NCBI RefSeq assembly: GCF_016586165.1
Contig: NZ_BCPR01000024.1
Coordinates: 1-59,519, forward strand
DNA length: 59,519 bases
Reading direction: 5' to 3'
From: Dyella sp. EPa41
GTDB lineage: Bacteria > Pseudomonadota > Gammaproteobacteria > Xanthomonadales > Rhodanobacteraceae
This document shows, piece by piece, positions 43,750-52,293 of this stretch. Numbering within the stretch: position 1 is the first letter of the stretch; the number at the start of each line of letters is the position of its first letter. The translations under genes and the position numbers were made by a program. Below the pieces are notes generated by a model that saw nothing but the letters and a program-made list of their open reading frames with translations, was not told where the DNA came from and did no database searches.

Positions 43750-45594
43750 CTAACCAGCCATGCGCTGAGCAATTTCTTTGAGCTTTTGTTCGTCAAGTCG
43801 CGGAGACGTCCAGCCTTCAGCGAATTTTGCGCTGTGAGAGCGAGGGCGTTGCTCGTCAGTCAAATTCCGGATACGAATACGTGCGGGCAAGGCGGCACCT
43901 TCTCCAACGAAAATTGCTTCCTGTTGTGCGAGGTTTGGCAATGCTTTGGTCATGCCGGAAAGGCCATCGGGCATGAAGCGCGAAACATGTTGCTGATCGA
44001 TTTGATTGGTCAGGCGAAGCACAAGCCAGGTGCCGCACTGTGAAATAACGGTGCTTTCAACGTCGGAAGGTCGCTGGCTCACCAGCATAAGGCCGAGGCC
44101 ATATTTTCGACCCTCTCTTGCAATGCGGCGAACAGCACTCTGCGCAGCGGCATACTCGGCTTCGCCTCTGTCAGGTACATACCGATGCGCCTCTTCGCAG
44201 ACCAAGAGAACGGGATCTCGTGCACGCTCATCTTCGGTCTGATAGACCTTGTATTGAAACAAGAGTCGGGCAAGTGAAGCTGTTAAGGGTCCGGCAACTT
44301 CGTTTGGAAGGCCCGAGATGTTCAAGATTCGAAGGTCTTGGTTGGGCTGGTTTGGAATGGTGCCGACAAACTGGGAGATGATGACATCGAGGGTTGGGTC
44401 ACCATCTTGCCAACTCTTCATCATGAATTTGATGCGAGGATCTCGACGGAGAACAGAGAGCTTATCCAGTACGGATTTGAAGGTCTTCGCAAATTCACCG
44501 GGCGGGACGGGGCTAAGCTTCCCCTTGTCTGTCTTCGCGCCCTGGAGGTAAATAATATGATTGACAAACTCGTCTAACGAGAAAGGCCTTGGTTTGTCGG
44601 GATCAAATTCTTGCAGCCTGTCAGGGTCTATCCCGGCTTTCGGCCTCGGGAAATCTGGTTCATTTCCATCCGCTGGCGCGTTCGCGCCATGGTCATGCGG
44701 GGCTTCGTCCACCAAGCCAGCGGCAACCATACGAGCGTGGGTGAGAGCTTTATAAATTATGTTGTGCTGGCTTGTTGCCTCAAACTCAGTCTTGCCAATG
44801 ACAAGCATGCGGAACTCATCTGCCGACATCAGCCAATAAGGTAGGTGTATTGACTCTCCGGCCTCCTCCTCATGGCGGATAGGATCATAGGCGCGATATA
44901 CCAATGCACGACCTTCGAAAGCCTTTCCATATTCAGCATGAGGGTCGAGGATAATTACCCTTGGATGGCATAGGTCGTCACCCTTTGCTTTGTGCTCAAG
45001 CACGCTGTGCAAAATTGCGGCAACAGCCCCCGACTTGCCCGAGCCCGTTGAGCCAAGCACCGCGCAGTGCATGCTGAACATTTTGTCGATGTTCGCGCGG
45101 CATGGAGCGGAGTCCGCTGCTACGTAGGTTCCAAAGGGGACCAGTGCATCCGCTTGGCCCTCTACCGCCTGACCTTCGGCAGCCGTATATAAGGCGACCG
45201 ATTCTTCTCTCGTGAGTAGATAAACCCCTTGTCTTGGCAGTGGAAAGGTAGTTACACCGCGTATGAAGTTGAGTGATTCCCTGTTTGCCTGCCAGGTTCC
45301 CTCGGCAAACAACTCAACTTCCATGATTCTCTGGTCTGCCTCGGGTGAAATTGTCTGACCTTGCTCAAGAAGCTCCTCTGATCGCATTCGAAGAAGCGTC
45401 ACAAAGCCAAATACGACTCGGCGACCAAAGTGAATCTTTACGACGCTCCCCATTTGGCCAATGGGATACACCCGTCCATCATGTGTGCGCGTTAGTTCAG
45501 TCACCTCTCCATCAAGTTCGATGCGAACCGACGTCCCGGCCACTTCTACAATGTGGCCTATTTTTAGGTCCTTGATGAGGTCAAAGGCAGCCAT
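43750..45594 (-). CDS. HerA-like ATPase (SIR2-HerA defence)
   Basis: The 614-residue protein starts MAAFDLIKDLKIGHIVEVAG. An N-terminal beta-barrel (HAS-type, to about residue 100) precedes a FtsK/HerA motor with Walker A GSTGSGKS (about residue 180) and Walker B VLLVCEEAHR (about residue 458). The arginine/sensor region GTIPNQPNQDLRILNISGLP and SQRPSDVESTVISQCGTWLVLRL are typical of HerA (DUF87). It should form a DNA-translocating hexamer. Its start overlaps the SIR2 stop by 1 base (TAATG), so the two are translationally coupled. HerA next to SIR2 is a known anti-phage pair. Confidence 0.92.
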   Translation of the reverse strand: MAAFDLIKDLKIGHIVEVAGTSVRIELDGEVTELTRTHDGRVYPIGQMGSVVKIHFGRRVVFGFVTLLRMRSEELLEQGQTISPEADQRIMEVELFAEGTWQANRESLNFIRGVTTFPLPRQGVYLLTREESVALYTAAEGQAVEGQADALVPFGTYVAADSAPCRANIDKMFSMHCAVLGSTGSGKSGAVAAILHSVLEHKAKGDDLCHPRVIILDPHAEYGKAFEGRALVYRAYDPIRHEEEAGESIHLPYWLMSADEFRMLVIGKTEFEATSQHNIIYKALTHARMVAAGLVDEAPHDHGANAPADGNEPDFPRPKAGIDPDRLQEFDPDKPRPFSLDEFVNHIIYLQGAKTDKGKLSPVPPGEFAKTFKSVLDKLSVLRRDPRIKFMMKSWQDGDPTLDVIISQFVGTIPNQPNQDLRILNISGLPNEVAGPLTASLARLLFQYKVYQTEDERARDPVLLVCEEAHRYVPDRGEAEYAAAQSAVRRIAREGRKYGLGLMLVSQRPSDVESTVISQCGTWLVLRLTNQIDQQHVSRFMPDGLSGMTKALPNLAQQEAIFVGEGAALPARIRIRNLTDEQRPRSHSAKFAEGWTSPRLDEQKLKEIAQRMAG

Positions 45595-46760
45595 TACTCA
45601 ACCCCTTCTTTGCCGCTTTCGAGGAAGGCCGTCATGCCGTCGAACTTCCACCAGTTGTGTGTTCCGCCGCCTTTGGGTGGGAAAAGAGGGCCTTGCTTAC
45701 CTGCGTACAGACCGCGCTCGGTTAGGACGTACACTCTTTTTCCCCAGTCTGAGGCAAGCCAGCTTTGAACAGCGGATGGCAGTCCATTTCCTTGGAGGCA
45801 AAAGGCAACCAAAGTTGTCTTGTTGTCTTTGGATGACAGTGCTAGCTCAATCTCTTGATTGATATGGTCATCGCCAAAGCTATAGCCGCAAATCGCTAAG
45901 ACGTTTTCTCCCGTGGCGAGCGCCTGCCGGAAGAGTGAAAATTGTGAGGCAAATGGATCGCGCTGTGTTGCAACATACTTTGTTGCTTGAGGGTAGATGA
46001 GAACTCTTCCCTTATTTGGTGGATAGGCATCTGAATCTCTTACGCGAAGAACGGAACCGTCTTCGCTTAGGAACCAATCGATTGACCCATGGAGTTTGAC
46101 GACTATTGCTCTGTACCCGCTTTCCGGTGCAAGTTTTCCAAAGCGATGAGCTCGGAAAGCAATCGCGCCTCCATAGAAGCCATCCCAATAAGTAAGATGC
46201 GCCAGGGAAAGAGCGTCTTCAATCAAGGTGTCGTAATTGGTTGTAAAGATATGCAATGGCTTTCGTCGTTCAGATAAGCCAGCTTGACGCCTTCCGAAAA
46301 GAGCTCTGACGAAGCGAAGATGTTGGTCGATAGACACGACTGGCTTGTCGCGCGTGCCAGTGGTCCACTTGTCGGCACCATCCTCTTTGTCACCCCATCG
46401 AATGACGTTGGCGATACTCACTGCAATCTGGTTATGAGCATCTTCAAGTGTGGGAATGTTGTAGGTCTTGCCCTTGATGATGACCTCTTTGCTTCGACTA
46501 CGGTCGGCCAGTGTGGTGTAGTCACCGAGTTGACTAAGCACGTGCTCGATATGGGCATTCTCTGGGAGCTCATCGAGCAAATCTTTCAGGATCTGCTCAT
46601 AAAGCTTGCCTGCGGATTCTTGAAGAACACGAGTGGTTAGTCTTCCCATTAGAGGGAGGCCCGCGTCTTTGCTGATGCCTGCGCCGGTCAGCCAGACCTG
46701 ATTGGGCCGGCTAAGCAGTTGGTCAACCTGTTCAAGCAGGTCACTATTGATGGCGGCCAT
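45594..46760 (-). CDS. SIR2-domain NADase-like protein (SIR2-HerA defence)
   Basis: The 388-residue protein starts MAAINSDLLEQVDQLLSRPNQVWL. The SIR2 nucleotide site shows LTGAGISKDAG near residues 24-34, IFTTNYDTLIEDAL near 175 and VKLHGSIDW near 222. Bacterial SIR2 defence proteins use this fold to destroy NAD+ when phage is sensed, stopping infection by abortive shutdown. The C-terminus (LAICGYSFGDDHIN) is also typical of the SIR2_2 group. It is the first gene of the minus-strand operon, with the ribosome binding site AGGGAG, and it starts inside remnants of an integrase gene. Confidence 0.92.
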   Translation of the reverse strand: MAAINSDLLEQVDQLLSRPNQVWLTGAGISKDAGLPLMGRLTTRVLQESAGKLYEQILKDLLDELPENAHIEHVLSQLGDYTTLADRSRSKEVIIKGKTYNIPTLEDAHNQIAVSIANVIRWGDKEDGADKWTTGTRDKPVVSIDQHLRFVRALFGRRQAGLSERRKPLHIFTTNYDTLIEDALSLAHLTYWDGFYGGAIAFRAHRFGKLAPESGYRAIVVKLHGSIDWFLSEDGSVLRVRDSDAYPPNKGRVLIYPQATKYVATQRDPFASQFSLFRQALATGENVLAICGYSFGDDHINQEIELALSSKDNKTTLVAFCLQGNGLPSAVQSWLASDWGKRVYVLTERGLYAGKQGPLFPPKGGGTHNWWKFDGMTAFLESGKEGVE

Positions 46761-47146
46761 ACATCTCCCTTGTCTTTAGCGATAGCCTTGAAAGTTCGGT
46801 CAAGAATGGTTGGCGAATATCAAAGTCGTGATGCCGCTCGCCCTTTGCTAGTAGGGTGAACACGCCTTGCTTCGGCAGCTCAATGTCGTAAACCTCGCCG
46901 GTCTTCACCCCGCTAGAGCGAGGTCTAGCAGCCCCTTGGCTCGGTCATGGCGTCCATCCTCAACCGTTCAAATGCTTTGGATAGAGCATAGCCCAGGGCA
47001 GCCGCTATCAATCGGGCTGCGTCAGCCCGGACACCTTGAAGGCTTCGCATCAAGTATTTTGAACCGACCCGAGCTCGCAAATCGCTGGGCACAAAAAAGC
47101 GGACATAAAGTCCGCTTTTTCGGTTCAACAGAAGGGGTTTCGGCAT
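46761..47146 (-). pseudogene. Broken tyrosine integrase (N-terminal fragment, frameshifted)
   Basis: From the ATG at 47146 the frame reads MPKPLLLNRKSGLYVRFFVP, then LRARVGSKYLMRSLQGVRADAARL, the typical N-terminal domain of site-specific tyrosine integrases. It ends at a stop at 46925. In another frame beyond it, GEVYDIELPKQGVFTLL looks like the next part of an arm/core-binding region. The catalytic domain is missing, and the SIR2 gene starts in its place. The gene begins about 80 bases from the tRNA-like site, as is usual for integrases beside attachment sites. Confidence 0.65.
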
Positions 47147-47225
47147 TTGGCACCTCAATTAGTACCCCGAAGGGCGTAAGTGGGGCGCCAAATATCCCTT
47201 TTAAAACAAAGGGTATGACGAGTTA

Positions 47226-47260
47226 TTGGTGGGGTGACGGGAGTCGAGCCCACGTCTCGA
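47226..47260 (-). other. tRNA/tmRNA 3'-end-like sequence, candidate attachment site
   Basis: On the minus strand this reads GTGGGCTCGACTCCCGTCAC then CCCACCA, a T-arm-like stem-loop followed by an acceptor-like strand and CCA. The loop CTCGACT differs by one base from the usual TTCGAxT and the stem needs wobble pairs, so it is probably not a working RNA end. Integrases often use such 3' ends as attachment sites, and a broken integrase lies just beside it. I could not find the matching copy elsewhere in the window. Confidence 0.45.
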
Positions 47261-47307
47261 GGCCCCGGACGTCCGGCACTTTGCTTTCAAGGCCTGCAAC
47301 GGGTTAC

Positions 47308-47868
47308 TTACGTCCCACTGAGGCTTCGCAGCACCTCGACCGGATCATGGCCGGCTTCGATTTTGGCTCTCGCAATTTTGACATCAGCGATGGTCTTGGC
47401 GGGATTTGGGCGAACACCGGTCCCGAAGACGTGACCATTTCTCACATGAAGAAAACTGTTGTCAGCACGGCGCGTCGTGAATATGTAGGGATCCGGAATA
47501 AAGTCAAAACTACGTGCGGATACGTGCGGCACCGGGGTGATACAGGCGTATTCGCCGGCCGGCGACCGGATGACCGCATGCAGTACAAAATTGCCGGTTG
47601 CAACATCTACGATCCAGCCCGTAACGGCTTTCCACTCGCCGGCCGGATCGTTCGCCTCATACCACGCGCAATTGTCGTGACAGAGCCGCTCCTTCATACG
47701 CATCTTGGCCAACTGGTCAGCCGGCACTCTATCGACCCGCACGACAGGAAGTGACTGGATCGCGGCCAGTGCTTCCATTTCTCCGGCAGACGGCTCTGCT
47801 GACCATTGATCGAGCACTCTAAGGAAGTCGGCCCGTTGGCGTATGAGCCTCTTCTTCGCTTCACCCAT
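47308..47868 (-). CDS. Hypothetical protein
   Basis: I start at the ATG at 47868 (MGEAKKRLIRQRADFLRVLDQW), which has a GGGGAACT-type upstream site; a longer frame to 47985 looks non-coding. The 186-residue product is clearly protein-like (AIQSLPVVRVDRVPADQLAKM, CHDNCAWYEANDPAGEWKAVTGWI, NFVLHAVIRSPAGEYACITPV). Cys, His and Asn around CHDNCAWYE could form an active or metal site; I do not recognise the family. It ends about 50 bases from the tRNA-like site and seems to be element cargo or an adjoining chromosomal gene. Confidence 0.7.
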   Translation of the reverse strand: MGEAKKRLIRQRADFLRVLDQWSAEPSAGEMEALAAIQSLPVVRVDRVPADQLAKMRMKERLCHDNCAWYEANDPAGEWKAVTGWIVDVATGNFVLHAVIRSPAGEYACITPVPHVSARSFDFIPDPYIFTTRRADNSFLHVRNGHVFGTGVRPNPAKTIADVKIARAKIEAGHDPVEVLRSLSGT

Positions 47869-48091
47869 TCGTAGTTCCCCTGCTGATGCGGCAATGGTCG
47901 GGATGGGCGATCCAGCCCCTAGGCCAACAAACCCTATCCGCCGCTGATCCTTCACGGCAAGTAGAGATTTGGCCGGTACAGCCATCGGCCTGGGCCCAGG
48001 TTTAGACCTAGAACAAGAGGCCGGCCGACCTGAGGGTGGACCTCTGGCGAGCCGGTGCGAGCATGGCGCGTTGTGCGCCCATTCGCCGCTG

Positions 48092-48349
48092 CTATGACCG
48101 GTCTACCCTCGTCTGAAGTATTTGCTCCAGGTCTGCAATAACCCGATCGGATTCGATATAGAGGCCCGTTTGTCGAGCTCGCTCTGCAGCGGCCAAGCCC
48201 CGGGCAACAAATTCTGCATCAACCTGACGTTTTCGGACGGCCCGCCTGATGGATACATCGAAAAACTGGTCGAGACTTTCGCCGTCTTGGAGCAATGCCT
48301 TGGCAGTCTCCAAGAGCTGGCTGTCTATGCTGACATTTGCTCGGGACAC
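48092..48349 (-). CDS. YacA/RHH-like antitoxin, probable orphan
   Basis: The 85-residue protein starts at GTG 48349 (MSRANVSIDSQLLETAKALL). It has a helical body (SLDQFFDVSIRRAVRKRQVDAEFVARGLAAAERAR), and its C-terminal part (YIESDRVIADLEQILQTR) resembles the toxin-wrapping tail of YacA/ParD-type antitoxins. No ParE-like toxin gene follows on this strand; the next 220 bases hold nothing I can support. It is 1 base after the stop of the XRE regulator gene, so the two form an operon. Confidence 0.6.
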   Translation of the reverse strand: MSRANVSIDSQLLETAKALLQDGESLDQFFDVSIRRAVRKRQVDAEFVARGLAAAERARQTGLYIESDRVIADLEQILQTRVDRS

Positions 48350-48350
48350 T

Positions 48351-48677
48351 TCACTTCCCCTTGCGGCTCGCTAGCTCTCGCAGAAACCGATCCTTGTCGC
48401 TCGAGCTAAGCTTATCGAAGGCCAAAATCATTGCCGCAAGCTTGTCATCTGCGGCGAACAGGTAGGGCAGGGGGACTTGGAGCGCCTTGGCTAGACGCTG
48501 GATAGTGGCCATGTCTGGCTCATGGATGCCTTGCTCATACCGGTTGATGCGGGTACTGGCCACAAACGGGTCGATTCCTGCCTCCATGCCCAGACTCTTC
48601 TGTGAAAGACCCTGGACCTCTCTTGCCTCTCTCAGCCGCCGCTGGAAGATCAGGCGGGCATCGGCTTTACTGGGCAT
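48351..48677 (-). CDS. XRE-family transcriptional regulator
   Basis: The 108-residue protein has an XRE helix-turn-helix (REAREVQGLSQKSLGMEAGIDPFVASTRINRYEQG) in the N-terminal 60 residues and a short helical tail (AMILAFDKLSSSDKDRFLREL). Its own start region faces two near-palindromes at 48701-48715 and 48736-48750, which look like its operators, so it is probably autoregulated and also controls the divergent gene at 48794. Confidence 0.88.
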   Translation of the reverse strand: MPSKADARLIFQRRLREAREVQGLSQKSLGMEAGIDPFVASTRINRYEQGIHEPDMATIQRLAKALQVPLPYLFAADDKLAAMILAFDKLSSSDKDRFLRELASRKGK

Positions 48678-48700
48678 GCAAACAAGTCTCGTAGTCGGAT

Positions 48701-48750
48701 ACTACGAGATTCGTAATTTTGCCTTGAGTCCGATACTACGAATTTCGTAG
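48701..48750. promoter_or_regulatory. Paired palindromic operators between divergent XRE and hypothetical genes
   Basis: CTACGAATTTCGTAG (48736-48750) is a perfect 7+1+7 palindrome, and ACTACGAGATTCGTA (48701-48715) is a closely similar imperfect one. Both follow GATA or CGGATA, and their centres lie 34-35 bases apart. This is the classic layout of an XRE repressor operator region controlling two divergent promoters. Confidence 0.75.
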
Positions 48751-48793
48751 CATGTGGCGCAAGGCCCTTCAGGCAGAAACCTGGGAAACGGTC

Positions 48794-49144
48794 ATGCGGC
48801 TATCGCTCAACAACGAAGATGACCCTATCGCTATTCCGATAGATGACGTCATCCGCGAGGCGTGGACCCTTCAGTATGACCGGGCGCATTACGACGGGGG
48901 GATGGACCGCTTCCGCGAGCGCCTTGCAGTTTGCTTTGCCAACAGCTTGGCGGCGTGTCTCGACACTGATCTGCAGCCGCCAACTGCGGCGCAAATGCAG
49001 TACGCGACATCTATAGCCAGAGAGCTTGGCGTCTCACTACCTTATGAAGCGCTTCGCTTCCGTGGCACCATGTCGGACTTCATTGATAGATACGCTGATG
49101 CGCTACGCGCCAAACGTGAAACCTATCTACGCAACGAGGAGTAG
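48794..49144 (+). CDS. Hypothetical protein controlled by the XRE operators
   Basis: I start at the ATG at 48794 (MRLSLNNEDDPIAIPIDDVI), since an upstream ATG at 48752 lies 2 bases after the operator palindrome and has no ribosome binding site. The 116-residue product includes REAWTLQYDRAHYDGGMDRFRERL and a C-terminal segment PPTAAQMQYATSIARELGVSLP, which resembles a short helical ARE-type motif seen in element-borne proteins. The function is unknown. It overlaps no neighbour and is 3 bp upstream of the gene at 49148, so the two are coupled. Confidence 0.65.
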   Translation: MRLSLNNEDDPIAIPIDDVIREAWTLQYDRAHYDGGMDRFRERLAVCFANSLAACLDTDLQPPTAAQMQYATSIARELGVSLPYEALRFRGTMSDFIDRYADALRAKRETYLRNEE

Positions 49145-49147
49145 CTT

Positions 49148-49459
49148 ATGGCAGATGACGACGATGATCGCTTTGGCATGCCACAGAGCGCATTTGAAGC
49201 GGCACGGGACAGCCATGGGCGGGACAGCCCTGTCTATCGCGTGGGAATGTATGTGCCCACGCGGGGAGAGGTGGCGTCACTACCCGTAGAGGATCTGCGG
49301 GTCATCCTAATCGACTGGATGTGGGAGTGCCCGAGCGAACTCATTCCAAATAACGACCAAATCTCTGCGGTCCGTTCCATTCTCGCAAAACGATCTGACG
49401 CCAGCGACCCTCGGGTGGTTCAGCTAATCTCCGAGTGCGACTCCTATCTCGAAATCTAG
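49148..49459 (+). CDS. Hypothetical acidic protein
   Basis: The 103-residue protein starts MADDDDDRFGMPQSAFEAAR. It has an acidic N-terminus and a central block (RGEVASLPVEDLRVILIDWMWECPSEL) with Trp and Cys. I recognise no family. It is 3 bp downstream of the gene at 48794, in one operon under the XRE operators, and 30 bp from the convergent end of the recombinase module. Confidence 0.6.
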   Translation: MADDDDDRFGMPQSAFEAARDSHGRDSPVYRVGMYVPTRGEVASLPVEDLRVILIDWMWECPSELIPNNDQISAVRSILAKRSDASDPRVVQLISECDSYLEI

Positions 49460-49489
49460 TCTCTTCAGGCGCGGGCGTGATAATTGATT

Positions 49490-49969
49490 TCAACGCTTTG
49501 GCTCGCTGGGCATATCTAAAACATCAGCATGGGGCAGGGCGCCCATTTCCAGAAGCGCCCTCCTGAGTGGCTCAGATCTTTCAAAGAACTTCGACCAGGC
49601 CCCGAACCCACCCATTTCGCCAAGCGCCCGGAGCATCGCGACGTGCGAGGCCTGCAGTAGATCCACCTGGCGCTGAAGCTCGGTCAGCTTGATCTCCTTC
49701 TCTGCGAGCTGCTTCGCTAACGAACCACGAGACTGCTTGTTCGCGTTAGCTGCCACGCGCTGGATGCGCTGCTGATCTAGGCGATATCTTTCCAAAATCG
49801 CTCTGCGCGGTGCTATTCGGGTAAAAGAGCTCGCCGACCTTATGGTTGGATGGCGTCTCGCCAGTTCCCTGGCACTTATCTCCACGCCAGCCTCTAGCAT
49901 GGCGTCGAGAATCCTCGCCATCTCCCCGAGGTCACCCTCCCCAGGTCCGTCTACTTTCTCTCGTGCCAT
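49490..49969 (-). CDS. Small coiled-coil accessory protein of the recombinase module
   Basis: The 159-residue protein starts MAREKVDGPGEGDLGEMARIL. A helix-turn-helix-like part (VEISARELARRHPTIRSASSF) is followed by a long coiled coil (QRIQRVAANANKQSRGSLAKQLAEKEIKLTELQRQVDLL). Position and layout match the fourth gene of known modules: TnpC in Tn554, or the Srap protein of SE elements. It starts 2 bases after the stop of the large recombinase and is the last gene of the operon. It likely helps recombination, by analogy. Confidence 0.65.
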   Translation of the reverse strand: MAREKVDGPGEGDLGEMARILDAMLEAGVEISARELARRHPTIRSASSFTRIAPRRAILERYRLDQQRIQRVAANANKQSRGSLAKQLAEKEIKLTELQRQVDLLQASHVAMLRALGEMGGFGAWSKFFERSEPLRRALLEMGALPHADVLDMPSEPKR

Positions 49970-49971
49970 GG

Positions 49972-52293
49972 CTATATACCGCTTTTACTGGAAGAGAAAT
50001 CCTTTCCATCCGGAAAAGGGGCCCGCCCTGGCTCGGTAAGCAACAGAGCGCGAACTCCATCTAATGTGCGATGAGCATGGTCAAGTTGATTCTGTCTCCC
50101 CAAGCTCGTGGACTCCCGAGACTCAATCTCTTCTACCGCGGCCACCAGCTTTATCTCGAGCTTTTTCAGGTTGGTCCTGGCTACTGGATTGGGGCTGCTC
50201 GTCAGGTGCCTGCATCCGTCGAAACACTGAAGATGCTTAGGGCAGGGGCTCACCGTGAAGCTAGAGACGCACATTCCATAGGGGGTTGCGTGAAAACCAT
50301 CCGCCTCGGCCCGAAGAAAAGTAAAAGCTGCGTCGTCGCCTTCGTCGTCCTGAATTCGACGAAATTCATCGACAATGGGCCCAGTCGCTCTGTCCGCCTT
50401 GATCATTTTGTATACGGTAGCGGTCTTCTCGCCCAGGGCGAATTCCACATCCTCCGGGATCTCGATAGCATCCAGGTCCTCGGCTAGGGTCCGATGATCA
50501 TACTCGTAGCTTTGGGCAATACTCTTTCGGTTAAATCGTTTAGTTATGATCGTGTCCGCAACGCCAAGTCGGAATAGTTCGTTGTTCTGGAAATGTCGGA
50601 GCATGTGAGATCGCAAGACCAGTGCCTTGTCTTCCTCTGTCATTCCATACCGCTGAAAGATCGATTCGGATTGCTCGATTTCTCCTAGAGCGATGTTGAG
50701 GAATTCCGGCCCCGGCCTATTGACGGCAAAGTATCGCGTCAAATCGCAGATTCCATCGGATCGCTCTTCTGCAAGTGAACGCTTGGGATGAATGAACATG
50801 AGCTCCCAAGTCTGAAGCAGGCCACCCTCAAGCCTCAAGGGTTCGACATCAGTGAGCTTTGTCTGTTTGCTCAGGCGCAAGTACTCTTCGAGTTCATCAA
50901 CTCGAATGAAAGCGGCATGCCACTTAAGACGCTCTTGCTCGGATAGTGCGGCTCCATTGGCATGCCGTATGGAGAGACTGCAGTTCTTTGCGCCCGTCTT
51001 CTTCATCCGGTTGAAGTAAACGTATGCCGATCCGGATATTTCACGGTTTCCGTTGCGGTAGTCCTTGATCTGCGAGTGGAAGAGCCGATCAAACTCGCTG
51101 CCCGTAGGATCGCTTCGACACGCGGATTTCCAATGTTCCCGCTCCACGTCGCTGAACTCGGTCCAAAACGGGCTGCCGGACAGATGGGGATACAGATGAA
51201 GCATCGGAACCAAGTCGCTTGGTTCATACCACGGGAGCAGTCGTCCCGTTTCAACTTGGCTGCGCAGCGTTCTTCGGAGAGGCGAAGTGAGCTGCGCGAC
51301 GCGCTCCAGCGTTTCGATTAAGAATTGCTCGAACATGCGGGGCACATAAGTTGTGGTCTCGCATAGCGTCAGGGACGCTCCGCCATCCAAATTCTGCTTC
51401 TCTGCAAAGTGCCGGATCATTGTGGATCGCCCGATGCCACCAAAATTTGAGGCACTTTTCCCTAAAGGTGTGAGGTGCTTTTTCTCAATTTGCCACTCCG
51501 CGGGGAGTAGGGTGGCCTCGCCAATACGAAACCCGGTGACAATCAAAAGTCTGAGTGCGGCAAAACGTAACTCATCCATGAAGGTGAGCGGCTTCTCGGT
51601 CATCACAATTCGAATCAGCTCCCAAAACGCCCTTTTCGAAGGCAGCTTTTCCGAGCGCTTTCTTTGCTCAAGGCTGTCGCGAATCGCGTCCGTTGACTTC
51701 AGATACTTGGCCCGGCGGTCATTGGACTGACCTAGGCGTAGGGTGGCGATCGTCGGATAGAGTGGACCGGTATCAGTGAGGTGATGCTGGTCCAAGACAG
51801 TCTTGACCAGCCCGGCGACCAGATCGCCCAACTTCCCGCACTCTTGGACCCTTTTGGCGGCTCTTACTGCTGCAGCCACTTGGTCAGCGATAATCTGCCA
51901 AGGCTCTGTGCCATCCGCGGCAGTCGCGAGAACACGTAGCGGCCGTATGATCGAGTTGATCACGTGTCCGGTTGAGTTCTTTCTTACAAAGAGTTGCTCG
52001 GCGACCGTTGCCTTGATGAGATCTTGCCAATTCGACGATAGCGCGCCCCCATGCAATTGTTCTGCAGGGCTAGCCGGCAGCTCCTCCTGGAGGGCGTTTC
52101 GGATTTCCAAGTCCGCGCCAAGATTGCTCAAATAGTGAACGGGCCCTGCTACAGCGCCAACCATGGCGCTCAGGTTCCAGGCTTGCCCTTTACTTGCCTT
52201 GCCGTTGCTGTCTAACTCAATCTCCCATTTCAGACCACGGTCTTGAATGAGGCCTTGGCCGAGCTTTACAAAGATCTCGAAGCCCTTATTCAT
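49972..52293 (-). CDS. Large tyrosine recombinase-like protein (third recombinase, IntB-like)
   Basis: I start at the ATG at 52293 (MNKGFEIFVKLGQGLIQ), which overlaps the stop of the previous gene. The 773-residue protein has the family's first catalytic Arg in IVTGFRIGEATLLP and the second pair in LRSHMLRHFQNN (HxxR). A candidate Tyr lies in SIAQSYEYDHRT. The His of the usual GH box is replaced (KRFNRKS). The C-terminus has a Cys cluster (CVSSFTVSPCPKHLQCFDGC) like that of Tn554 TnpB-type proteins. It should be a DNA strand-exchange enzyme or its partner. Confidence 0.85.
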   Translation of the reverse strand: MNKGFEIFVKLGQGLIQDRGLKWEIELDSNGKASKGQAWNLSAMVGAVAGPVHYLSNLGADLEIRNALQEELPASPAEQLHGGALSSNWQDLIKATVAEQLFVRKNSTGHVINSIIRPLRVLATAADGTEPWQIIADQVAAAVRAAKRVQECGKLGDLVAGLVKTVLDQHHLTDTGPLYPTIATLRLGQSNDRRAKYLKSTDAIRDSLEQRKRSEKLPSKRAFWELIRIVMTEKPLTFMDELRFAALRLLIVTGFRIGEATLLPAEWQIEKKHLTPLGKSASNFGGIGRSTMIRHFAEKQNLDGGASLTLCETTTYVPRMFEQFLIETLERVAQLTSPLRRTLRSQVETGRLLPWYEPSDLVPMLHLYPHLSGSPFWTEFSDVEREHWKSACRSDPTGSEFDRLFHSQIKDYRNGNREISGSAYVYFNRMKKTGAKNCSLSIRHANGAALSEQERLKWHAAFIRVDELEEYLRLSKQTKLTDVEPLRLEGGLLQTWELMFIHPKRSLAEERSDGICDLTRYFAVNRPGPEFLNIALGEIEQSESIFQRYGMTEEDKALVLRSHMLRHFQNNELFRLGVADTIITKRFNRKSIAQSYEYDHRTLAEDLDAIEIPEDVEFALGEKTATVYKMIKADRATGPIVDEFRRIQDDEGDDAAFTFLRAEADGFHATPYGMCVSSFTVSPCPKHLQCFDGCRHLTSSPNPVARTNLKKLEIKLVAAVEEIESRESTSLGRQNQLDHAHRTLDGVRALLLTEPGRAPFPDGKDFSSSKSGI

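Noticed and set aside
46867-47754. 295-codon plus-strand frame
   Set aside because: It spans integrase remnants, the tRNA-like site and the antisense of a protein-like minus-strand gene, with no domain of its own.
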